Shown here: one piece after another, positions 1-5,281 of the stretch
How positions within the stretch are numbered: position 1 is the stretch's first letter
Layout of the letters: each line of letters starts with the position of its first letter
Notes under the pieces: generated by a model
Database searches by the model: none
The model's input: the letters and a program-made list of their open reading frames with translations, nothing else
Told to the model about the DNA's origin: nothing
Assembly (NCBI GenBank): GCA_964473205.1
Contig: CAYYOK010000101.1
Span: 1-12,530 of the forward strand
DNA from: CAYMRL01 sp964473205
GTDB taxonomy: Bacteria > Deinococcota > Deinococci > Deinococcales > Trueperaceae
DNA: 12,530 nucleotides
Reading direction: 5' to 3'
Translations under genes and position numbers: made by a program

Positions 1-289
1 CGGGGAACTCCATCTCCATGCCGACCTCGACCTCGTCGTCGAGCTCGAGGGCCTCGGCGAGGGTGATCTCCTTGTCGGTGTCCTCGATCTCCTCGACGAC
101 GCGCCTGATGACGACGATGTCCATCTCGCCGGTCTCGGGGTCGAGCGAGACCTCGATGGCCTTGCCCGGCATGATCGTGCGCTCGAAGGCCTGCTGCAAC
201 GCCTCCTCGAGGCTCTCCAGCAGCTGCTCCTTGTCGAGGTTGCGTTCGGCTGCCAGCAGGTTCAGCGCGTCTACGAACTCCTTGTTCAT
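1..289 (-). CDS. nusA: Transcription termination/antitermination factor NusA, N-terminal part (cut by left edge)
   Basis: The minus-strand frame from the ATG at 289 to the window edge gives 96 residues, starting MNKEFVDALNLLAAERNLDK and going on with a helical segment containing LLESLEEALQQAF and a segment VSLDPETGEMDIVVIRRVVEE. This is the pattern of the NusA N-terminal domain, which binds RNA polymerase near the RNA exit channel. The S1 and KH RNA-binding domains would lie beyond the left edge. NusA modulates pausing, termination and antitermination. The start is supported by an AAGGGAG ribosome binding site at 296-302. It lies 72 bases downstream of rimP on the same strand, the classic rimP-nusA order, so the two are probably cotranscribed. 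Identification rests on the N-terminal pattern plus the rimP neighbour; the rest of the protein cannot be seen. Confidence 0.9.
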   Translation of the reverse strand, partial: MNKEFVDALNLLAAERNLDKEQLLESLEEALQQAFERTIMPGKAIEVSLDPETGEMDIVVIRRVVEEIEDTDKEITLAEALELDDEVEVGMEMEFP

Positions 290-318
290 TCACTTCTCCC
301 TTGCTATTCAGTTGTTGC

Positions 319-356
319 CCCGCGGCTCGTATCGGCCGCCGTCAGGCGGCCGCGGG
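319..356 (-). promoter_or_regulatory. Stem-loop in the rimP-nusA intergenic spacer
   Basis: The spacer between the rimP stop and the nusA ribosome binding site contains a perfect 8-base-pair inverted repeat, CGGCCGCC (333-340) and GGCGGCCG (345-352), around a four-base loop. An alternative outer pairing of CCCGCGG (319-325) with CCGCGGG (350-356) is also possible. No T-run follows on the minus strand, so it does not look like an intrinsic terminator. It could be an RNA-processing or pausing structure that sets nusA expression relative to rimP. The role is inference. Confidence 0.45.
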
Positions 357-361
357 ATGGC

Positions 362-805
362 TCAGCGGGGCGTGTCGGGCCACTCGGCCAGACGAGCCAT
401 CTCCAAGTCGGCGACGTCGACGACGAGGCTCTCGCCGGCGACGTCGAAGGTCACCGCCTCACCGGCGACGGACACGACCTTGCCCTTGCGGGTGACGCCG
501 CCGGTGCGGAACTTGACCTGCAGGTCGACGAAGCGCTCGAAGTGACGCGCCCTGATCAGCGGCCGCTCGGCCCCAGGCGACTCGACGTCGAGCCGGTAGG
601 GGACTTCGAACGGGTCCAAGCGGTCGAGCTCGAGGCCGAAGACCTCGGACGCCTTGGCGACGTCGTCCATGGTCACGATGCCTTCGTCGAGGCGGTCGAT
701 GCGCAGCAGAAGCCTGCGGCTGCGGCCCGATGCGGAGCTGACCAGCTCCAACACCTCGTAGCCGAGGGGTTCTAACACCTCGGTGGCCGCCGCTTTCAGA
801 TCCAC
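362..805 (-). CDS. rimP: Ribosome maturation factor RimP
   Basis: This 147-residue protein matches RimP in length and pattern. An N-terminal alpha/beta domain (LEPLGYEVLELV near residues 12-23, then RRLLLRIDR) is followed by the family signature YRLDVESPGAERPL near residues 70-83. A C-terminal SH3-like barrel follows (VKFRTGGVTRKGKVVSVAGEAVTFDV). RimP assists assembly of the 30S subunit in the cytoplasm. Translation starts at a GTG at 805, supported by GGAGGT five bases upstream; a longer frame opening upstream on this strand lies in another phase and is a shadow. RimP is the first gene of a leftward unit with nusA. Its leader carries a promoter and a terminator-like hairpin, described separately, so expression is probably controlled before the start codon. 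Confidence 0.95.
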   Translation of the reverse strand: MDLKAAATEVLEPLGYEVLELVSSASGRSRRLLLRIDRLDEGIVTMDDVAKASEVFGLELDRLDPFEVPYRLDVESPGAERPLIRARHFERFVDLQVKFRTGGVTRKGKVVSVAGEAVTFDVAGESLVVDVADLEMARLAEWPDTPR

Positions 806-830
806 TGCCTACCTCCGCTCTCCCCGTCAT

Positions 831-857
831 GAAAAGGGGTGGGCCTGAAACCCACCC
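831..857 (-). terminator. Terminator-like hairpin in the rimP leader (possible attenuator)
   Basis: Read on the minus strand, GGGTGGG (857-851), a seven-base loop, CCCACCC (843-837), one C, then TTTT (835-832) form a GC-rich stem followed by a short U-run, about 25 bases before the rimP start. The position, inside the leader between a good promoter and the start codon, suggests attenuation of the rimP-nusA unit. A rimP leader RNA family is known in other bacteria. The U-run is short, so it may terminate weakly or only pause polymerase. Confidence 0.5.
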
Positions 858-886
858 GCTAGTCGCCGGGAAGATGTCCACCCACT

Positions 887-915
887 ATCTTAGACCTTGC
901 AGGCGGTGGGTGCAA
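887..915 (-). promoter_or_regulatory. Promoter for rimP-nusA
   Basis: On the minus strand, TTGCAC (915-910) and TAAGAT (892-887) are separated by exactly 17 bases, close to the sigma70 consensus. The start of transcription would fall near 880, giving a leader of about 75 bases before the rimP GTG and including the terminator-like hairpin. A 7-base inverted repeat, CACCCAC (879-885) and GTGGGTG (906-912), brackets the -10 box and could be an operator. Confidence 0.55.
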
Positions 916-928
916 ACGCCGTCGGGCT

Positions 929-945
929 GTTCTCTGGACGAGAAC
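929..945. repeat. Inverted repeat between the divergent rimP and nhaA units
   Basis: GTTCTC and GAGAAC form a perfect 6-base-pair inverted repeat around a five-base centre. It lies upstream of the nhaA leader hairpins and beyond the rimP promoter. It could be a regulator binding site or a hairpin at the 5' end of the nhaA transcript. No convincing plus-strand promoter for nhaA was found around it. Confidence 0.3.
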
Positions 946-976
946 GACCCCGGTGATGTTAGCCTTGACCCTCGGG

Positions 977-1050
977 TGTGGCCATGCGGCCACAGGACCT
1001 CGGAAGGTCGGGCCGCCTTCCTCACGGCTTCTATGCCGAGAGGGAGGTAG
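977..1050 (+). promoter_or_regulatory. nhaA leader RNA with ribosome-binding-site sequestering hairpin (riboswitch candidate)
   Basis: Three adjacent hairpins precede nhaA. TGTGGCC/GGCCACA (977-983/988-994) has a four-base loop. GACCT/AGGTC (996-1000/1005-1009) also has a four-base loop. The third pairs CCTTCCTC (1016-1023) with GAGGGAGG (1040-1047), one G-U wobble, then stacks CGGC (1025-1028) on GCCG (1035-1038) across an A/A mismatch. This last helix contains the whole nhaA ribosome binding site. GGAAGG (1002-1007), part of the second hairpin, is complementary to CCTTCC (1016-1021), so folding of hairpin two and exposure of the binding site are mutually exclusive states. This is the layout of a translational riboswitch. 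Li+ and Na+ riboswitch classes (nhaA-I, nhaA-II, DUF1646 motifs) are known upstream of such transporters. Which class this is, if any, I cannot tell. Confidence 0.55.
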
Positions 1051-2472
1051 ATGAGCACGAACGCGGTTCCACCCCGCCACGACGACATCCCATCACGACC
1101 GCCCGAAGCGTGGGAGCCGCTGCTGCGGCTGACGCGCCTCGCCACCAGACCGCTGGAGCGCTTCCTACACATCCAGGCTTCGAGCGGTCTGCTGCTGTTA
1201 CTGGCCGCGGCGGCGGCCCTGATCCTCGCCAACTCGTCCTGGGCTACCGCCTACGAAGCGCTCTGGCACACACCTGTCGGCATCCGCATCGGTAGCTTCG
1301 CCTTCGAGAGGAACCTCGAGTGGCTGGTCAACGACGCGTTGATGGTGATCTTCTTCTTCGTGATCGGGCTCGAGATCCGTCGCGAGATGCACCACGGCGA
1401 GTTGGCCGATCTGCGTCGGGCGGCACTGCCCCTGGCGGCAGCGCTCGGTGGCATGGCCGTGCCGGCTGTCATCTTCCTGGCGATCGCGGCTCCGGAGGTG
1501 CGCGGCGGCTGGGCGGTTCCGATGGCGACCGACATCGCCTTCGCAGTCGGCATCCTTGCTCTGCTGGGTAGGCGCGTCCCCACGGCGCTCAGGGTGCTGC
1601 TGTTGGCCGTGGCCGTCATCGACGATCTAGGTGCCATCGTCGTCATCGCGCTCTTCTACTCGTCCGATTTCTCGTGGTCGGGTCTGCTGGTAGCTGCGCT
1701 GGGCTTCTTGGGCATCTTCGCCATGCAGCGCTTCGGCGTCCGCTCGAAGATCGCATACGTAGTGCCCGCCGTGGTCGCGTGGGCCGGGATCTACACCGCC
1801 GGTATCCACCCCACGATCGCGGGTGTCATCGTCGGACTCGTCACGCCGGTGCGCGTGTGGCTGGGGCCCGCAGGGTTCTTGACTGGTGTGCGCAGCGAGC
1901 TCGAGCAGCTGGCCGAGAGACTGCCCGCAGGTCTCAGCTCCAGCGAGCTGGCGCAGCGGTTGAGAAGGGTGAACCTGGCACGGCGCGAGGCGATGTCGCC
2001 GGCCGAGAGCCTGATCGAGACCCTGCACCCATGGGTCGCGTACGTCATCATGCCGCTGTTTGCGCTGGCCAACGCTGGCGTCGCGTTCTCGTCCGTCACC
2101 ATCGACGCCGTCACCTGGAGGCTGATGCTGGGCATCGCCCTCGGCCTGGTGCTGGGCAAGCTCGCCGGGATCGCGCTCGCCTCCGGGGCCGCCGTGCGTC
2201 TGGGTTTCAGCGCCTTGCCGCGCGGCGTCGATGGGCGCCACGTCGTGCTTCTCGGTCTCGTGGCCGGCATCGGCTTCACGATGGCGCTGTTCATCGCCCA
2301 GCTCGCGTTCACCGACGCCAACCAGCTCGCCGCGGCGAGACTTGCTGTGCTGACCGCCAGCGGCATCGCCGGGGTCGCGGCCATGCTGTTCGGGAACTTG
2401 GTGCTGAAGCCTGGGGAGGCCTCAGCCGTGCAGCCGACGGCGGATGAGGTCGAGAGCCAAGGTGCCGGGTGA
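1051..2472 (+). CDS. nhaA: Na+/H+ antiporter NhaA
   Basis: This 473-residue polytopic inner-membrane protein exchanges cytoplasmic Na+ (or Li+) for external protons. Family hallmarks include MATDIAFAVGIL with Asp161, AVIDDLGAI with the ion-binding pair Asp191-Asp192 (E. coli Asp163-Asp164), and GKLAGI with Lys370, which matches the functional lysine of the tenth helix. It also has LHPWVAYVIMPLFALANAGV and a C-terminal GIGFTMALFIAQLAF. It is about 85 residues longer than the E. coli protein because of a roughly 35-residue N-terminal extension, an extra charged loop near residues 272-324 before LHPWV, and a hydrophilic tail. The ATG at 1051 lies three bases after AGGGAGG, a short spacing. The stop overlaps the next start by GTGA, so nhaA and ktrB are translationally coupled. 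Translation may be gated by the leader hairpin that hides its ribosome binding site. Confidence 0.96.
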   Translation: MSTNAVPPRHDDIPSRPPEAWEPLLRLTRLATRPLERFLHIQASSGLLLLLAAAAALILANSSWATAYEALWHTPVGIRIGSFAFERNLEWLVNDALMVIFFFVIGLEIRREMHHGELADLRRAALPLAAALGGMAVPAVIFLAIAAPEVRGGWAVPMATDIAFAVGILALLGRRVPTALRVLLLAVAVIDDLGAIVVIALFYSSDFSWSGLLVAALGFLGIFAMQRFGVRSKIAYVVPAVVAWAGIYTAGIHPTIAGVIVGLVTPVRVWLGPAGFLTGVRSELEQLAERLPAGLSSSELAQRLRRVNLARREAMSPAESLIETLHPWVAYVIMPLFALANAGVAFSSVTIDAVTWRLMLGIALGLVLGKLAGIALASGAAVRLGFSALPRGVDGRHVVLLGLVAGIGFTMALFIAQLAFTDANQLAAARLAVLTASGIAGVAAMLFGNLVLKPGEASAVQPTADEVESQGAG

Positions 2473-3791
2473 GCGCCCCTCGAGTCGCTGTAGCCTCCTT
2501 CCTCGCAGCCATACTCGTCGGGACGCTCCTGCTGTCGATGTCCGCCTCCGGCGCCGACGGGCAACGGCTGGCGCTGATCGACGCGCTGTTCATGGCCACC
2601 AGCGCCCTGTGCATCACTGGGCTGGCCGTAATCGAGGCGGGCGTTGACCTCTCCGCCCTCGGACAGACGGTGCTCCTCGGTCTGATCAAGGTCGGCGGCT
2701 TCGGGGTGGTGACGCTAGGGGTCCTGATCGCGCTCGCCACCGGGCGCCGGATCGGCTTCAAGGAGCGCATGAGCTACAGCCTGGTTCACAACCCTGCGCA
2801 GTTTGGCGGGGTGGTCCGCCTCCTGCGCAATGTCTTCTTGTTCATGACCACGATGGAGCTCCTCGGAGCGGGGCTACTCTGGCTACGCCTCGGCGCCGCG
2901 AACGTGGAGAACGCTGCGTTCGTGGCACTGTTTCACGGCGTGAGTGCGTTCAATCACGCAGGCCTGTCGACGTTTCCAGGCAGCCTCGAGCGCTTCGCGA
3001 CCGACCCGGTAATCGTGTTGACGGTCGCCGCTCTGATCGTCGTCGCCAGCCTGGGGACGGTAGTCGTGTTCGAGCTCGCAGGGATCGTCCGCTTTCGGGG
3101 CACACGTCGCCCGCGCCTGACGCTGCACACGAGGCTCGCTCTCATCGCGACTGCATTTCTGATCGTGGCGGGCGGGATCTCCATGGCCGCCATGGAGTGG
3201 TCCAACCCGGCCACATTGGGCGAGATGAGCACCTTCGACAGGATCACCTCCAGTCTCTTCCAGGCCGTCACGCCTCGCAGCGCGGGTTTCAACACCGTCG
3301 ACTTCGGGGAGATGCGCCAGGGCACGCAGCTGGCCACGATGCTGCTGATGTTCGTGGGTGGCAGCCCCGGCTCGGTGGCCGGCGGGATCAAGACGACGAC
3401 GTTCGTCATCTTGCTGGCGAGCATCTGGCAGATCAGCCGCGGATCGAGGGAACTCAACCTCCTCGGACGTCGCGTCGAGACCGCCTTGATCATGAAGTCG
3501 GCAGCGATCTGCACCTCGGGCGTGCTGCTCGTGGGAGGCGCCGCCACCCTGCTCAGCTTCACCGATCCCGACAAGAGCCTTACCGAGATCGTCTTCGAGG
3601 TGATCTCAGCGGTCAGCACTGTCGGGCTTTCACTCGGGATCACCGGACAGCTGAGCGAGCCGGGCAAGCTGATCGTCGCGGCGTTGATGTTCATCGGCAG
3701 GATCGGGCTGCTGACTTTCCTACTGGCTTTCGTGCAGAGGAAGTACCGGCCGCCCGTGCGCTACCCGCGCGAGGACGTGCTGGTCGGATGA
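2469..3791 (+). CDS. ktrB: K+ transporter subunit KtrB (TrkH/KtrB family)
   Basis: This 440-residue membrane protein has the four pore-loop repeats of the Trk/Ktr/HKT superfamily. The selectivity-filter segments are CITGL (48-52), NHAGLS (162-167), SAGFN (271-275) and TVGLS (384-388), each with the invariant glycine. GGSPGSVAGGIKTTTF, after the third filter, matches the flexible gate-loop region of KtrB. KtrB is the K+-conducting, often Na+-dependent, subunit of a dimer that sits on a KtrA ring. Length and lack of the extra N-terminal helices favour KtrB over TrkH. It starts with GTG inside the nhaA stop (GTGA overlap) and is followed after 46 bases by ktrA, its regulatory partner. Confidence 0.94.
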   Translation: MSAPRVAVASFLAAILVGTLLLSMSASGADGQRLALIDALFMATSALCITGLAVIEAGVDLSALGQTVLLGLIKVGGFGVVTLGVLIALATGRRIGFKERMSYSLVHNPAQFGGVVRLLRNVFLFMTTMELLGAGLLWLRLGAANVENAAFVALFHGVSAFNHAGLSTFPGSLERFATDPVIVLTVAALIVVASLGTVVVFELAGIVRFRGTRRPRLTLHTRLALIATAFLIVAGGISMAAMEWSNPATLGEMSTFDRITSSLFQAVTPRSAGFNTVDFGEMRQGTQLATMLLMFVGGSPGSVAGGIKTTTFVILLASIWQISRGSRELNLLGRRVETALIMKSAAICTSGVLLVGGAATLLSFTDPDKSLTEIVFEVISAVSTVGLSLGITGQLSEPGKLIVAALMFIGRIGLLTFLLAFVQRKYRPPVRYPREDVLVG

Positions 3792-3837
3792 GCCCGCCCG
3801 AGCCGGTTGACGGAGCCGAAGTTTCCAGGAGGTCGGA

Positions 3838-4494
3838 ATGAAGATAAGGCAGTATCTCGTGTTGGGAGCCGGCAGGTTCGGCACGGCGGTCTCGACGACG
3901 CTGTACGAGATGGGGCATGAGGTCGTCACCGTCGATAGGAACGAGCTTCTCATCGAGGCAATCATGGGGCGGGTGACTCACGCCGTGGTCGCAGATGCCA
4001 CGGAGGAGGCCGCGCTGAGCCGGCTGGGCGTCCGGAACTTCGACGCGATCGTCGTCGCCATCGGAGTCAACTTCGAAGCGAACGTTCTCGCCACCACGCT
4101 CTTGAAGAGTCTTGGGGCGAAGTTCGTGGTCAGCAAGGCGACGAATCGACTCACCGCCGAGGTGCTCGCGCGGGTCGGGGCCGACAAGGTCGTGCGCCCG
4201 GAGCACGACATGGGCGTCCAGCTCGCCAAGCAGTTCGCCGCCCCGAAGGTGCTCGAGGCCATCGAGTTCGGAACCGGCCACGAGGTGCTCGAGATCGTGG
4301 CGCAAGAGCCTCTCTTGGGCACTCTCGGCGACCTTCAGCTCCCGAGGCGCTTCAGAGTCCACATGATCGCGGTAGAGCGCGACGGGCAGGTCGAACTCAA
4401 CCCCACATCCGACTTCCAAGTCGTGAAGGGCGACAAGGCGGTGCTGATCGGTGACCGCCACTCTCTAGCTCAGTTGCGCGCCTGGCTCGACTGA
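3838..4494 (+). CDS. ktrA: K+ uptake regulatory protein KtrA (RCK/TrkA domain)
   Basis: This 218-residue cytosolic protein has an N-terminal Rossmann RCK domain. It has LGAGRFG (residues 9-15, nucleotide-binding glycines), an acidic residue after strand two in TVDRN, VADATEEAAL, and FDAIVVAIG. A C-terminal RCK_C domain follows from about residue 135 (HEVLEIVAQEPLLGTLGDLQLPRRF, ending in the typical GDKAVLIGD). KtrA forms an octameric ring that binds ATP, ADP or NAD(H), and in some members c-di-AMP in the C domain, to gate KtrB. The ATG is supported by AGGAGGT at 3827-3833. The neighbour ktrB makes the pair complete. The gene closes the nhaA-ktrB-ktrA operon. Confidence 0.95.
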   Translation: MKIRQYLVLGAGRFGTAVSTTLYEMGHEVVTVDRNELLIEAIMGRVTHAVVADATEEAALSRLGVRNFDAIVVAIGVNFEANVLATTLLKSLGAKFVVSKATNRLTAEVLARVGADKVVRPEHDMGVQLAKQFAAPKVLEAIEFGTGHEVLEIVAQEPLLGTLGDLQLPRRFRVHMIAVERDGQVELNPTSDFQVVKGDKAVLIGDRHSLAQLRAWLD

Positions 4495-4501
4495 TCTTGA
4501 C

Positions 4502-4530
4502 CACGACGTCGTGCGCGCTGGTGCTACGCT
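4502..4530 (+). promoter_or_regulatory. Putative extended -10 promoter with upstream 12-base palindrome
   Basis: Just after ktrA lies a perfect 12-base palindrome, CACGACGTCGTG (4502-4513), then TGCTACGCT (4522-4530), which reads as an extended -10 (TG-n-TACGCT). A TTGACC at 4497 is 22 bases from the -10 and too far to be a normal -35. Transcription would start near 4537, close to the ATGs at 4533 and 4542, so the mRNA may be nearly leaderless. The palindrome could be an operator. Confidence 0.35.
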
Positions 4531-4532
4531 CG

Positions 4533-5057
4533 ATGGCGCATATGAACGAGGTAGCCCGACAGAACAGCTCGTCAGGTAGCTGGGGCGAGCGGCAGCTTTT
4601 GGTGCACGTGAGCCCTGAGCTCGCCGACATCGTGACCAGCTTGCTTCTCGCGCTGTTCCCGGATCGTCAGCTGTACCGAGAGGTCGTGGGTTCGGAGCCG
4701 CATGGGCCTAGCAGCCTAGCAATGGCTCCCGGCATAGACGCGGCGGGATACGAGAAGCTCAAGAGGTACATCTATCAACTCTCAGACAGGGCCGAGTGGA
4801 GCGCGCGCAACGCCCTGGCGCGTGAGGTCAATGACCGGAGCGGAACGTATCTCGAGCTGATAGTGCCGATCGCTCCTGAGGCCTATGCCGGCGGCCCAGC
4901 CCTCGTAGGGCCTTTCGCAGAAGAAGCCGCTGCCGACGAGTTCGGTTCACTGCATTCGGGACCGACGCTGTCGCACGACACGTATCCGACCGCCGGCGGT
5001 TGGCTCGCCGACCTGTTCGAGATTCCAGCGCCCGGTTGGGAGAGCGGCTTGCGTTGA
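4533..5057 (+). CDS. Hypothetical protein, about 174 residues
   Basis: I do not recognise this protein. It is soluble, with no signal peptide or membrane segment. A well-ordered N-terminal part (ERQLLVHVSPELADIVTSLLLALFPD) looks like helix-rich globular sequence. A middle part has YEKLKRYIYQLSDRAEWSARNALAREVND and then a beta-like TYLELIVPIAP. A stretch VGPFAEEAAADEF near residues 125-137 recalls the VGPF-plus-helix pattern of SPOR-type domains, a weak likeness only. The start is uncertain: an ATG at 4533 is used here, an ATG at 4542 is equally possible, and a TTG at 4497 directly after ktrA opens the same frame. None has a clear ribosome binding site, but an extended -10 lies just upstream, so the mRNA may be leaderless. 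Codon use is less GC-biased at third positions than in pheT. Its stop codon lies inside the -35 box of the pheST promoter. Confidence 0.7.
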   Translation: MAHMNEVARQNSSSGSWGERQLLVHVSPELADIVTSLLLALFPDRQLYREVVGSEPHGPSSLAMAPGIDAAGYEKLKRYIYQLSDRAEWSARNALAREVNDRSGTYLELIVPIAPEAYAGGPALVGPFAEEAAADEFGSLHSGPTLSHDTYPTAGGWLADLFEIPAPGWESGLR

Positions 5058-5082
5058 CAGCGCACGCCCAGCTGCATAGACT
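5054..5082 (+). promoter_or_regulatory. Promoter of the pheST unit
   Basis: A perfect -35 TTGACA (5054-5059) and a -10 TAGACT (5077-5082) are separated by exactly 17 bases, the best sigma70-type promoter in the window. Seven bases downstream of the -10 is 5090, the A of an ATG, so the transcript may begin at or next to a start codon. The -35 box overlaps the stop codon of the preceding gene. Confidence 0.8.
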
Positions 5083-5089
5083 CGACCCC

Positions 5090-5143
5090 ATGAGAAGCCC
5101 AGTGGCTTCAGGATTGCTTCACAGCGCGTCGTTTACCAGCTAG
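5090..5143 (+). CDS. Possible pheST leader peptide, 17 residues
   Basis: An ATG lies at the expected transcription start of the pheST promoter and opens a 17-codon frame, MRSPVASGLLHSASFTS, that stops with TAG at 5141-5143, directly before a hairpin. It has no ribosome binding site and would have to be read as a leaderless mRNA, a mode common in Deinococcus-type bacteria. It has only one Phe codon (TTT, codon 15), unlike the Phe-rich E. coli pheST leader peptide, so a phenylalanine-starvation stall is not obvious. Its sequence also forms the 5' arms of a possible antiterminator. It may be untranslated leader. Confidence 0.35.
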   Translation: MRSPVASGLLHSASFTS

Positions 5144-5208
5144 GCGCAGGGTTCTCAGGAAACCTGCGCGACGCTCACCACTGTTCGGTAGCCGGACGGT
5201 GGTTTTTT
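5144..5208 (+). terminator. pheST leader attenuator: hairpin plus intrinsic terminator
   Basis: Two hairpins follow the leader ORF. The first pairs GCGCAGG (5144-5150) with CCTGCGC (5163-5169). The second pairs CCACTGTTCGG (5178-5188) with CCGGACGGTGG (5192-5202), 11 pairs with two G-U wobbles and a three-base loop, and is followed at once by six T (5203-5208), a textbook intrinsic terminator. No second promoter is visible between it and pheS, so polymerase from the 5054 promoter has to read through it: it acts as an attenuator. No T-box consensus is seen and the leader is too short for one. Confidence 0.8.
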
Positions 5209-5281
5209 CGTTGCCGAGGGCCGGCACGTCGCCCGGAGCACGCAGACGAAGAGAGACGACCGGAGTAGCCGGAGGATATCG

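Noticed and set aside
965..993. TTGACC at 965 as promoter of nhaA
   Set aside because: No -10-like sequence lies 16-18 bases downstream, and the position falls inside the leader hairpin region.
2954..3694. Minus-strand open frame opposite ktrB (246 codons)
   Set aside because: It is antisense to a complete KtrB with all four filter motifs. It has no ribosome binding site or recognisable domain.
4497..4532. TTGACC at 4497 as -35 box of a normal promoter
   Set aside because: It is 22 bases from the TACGCT -10, too far; the extended -10 alone was kept.
5090..5143. E. coli-like Phe-rich leader peptide
   Set aside because: The frame contains only one Phe codon and no run of Phe, so classical ribosome stalling at Phe codons is not supported.
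5058..5281. T-box riboswitch before pheS
   Set aside because: The AGGGTGG-ACCGCG-type T-box sequence is absent and the leader before the terminator is only about 115 bases, too short for stem I plus antiterminator.
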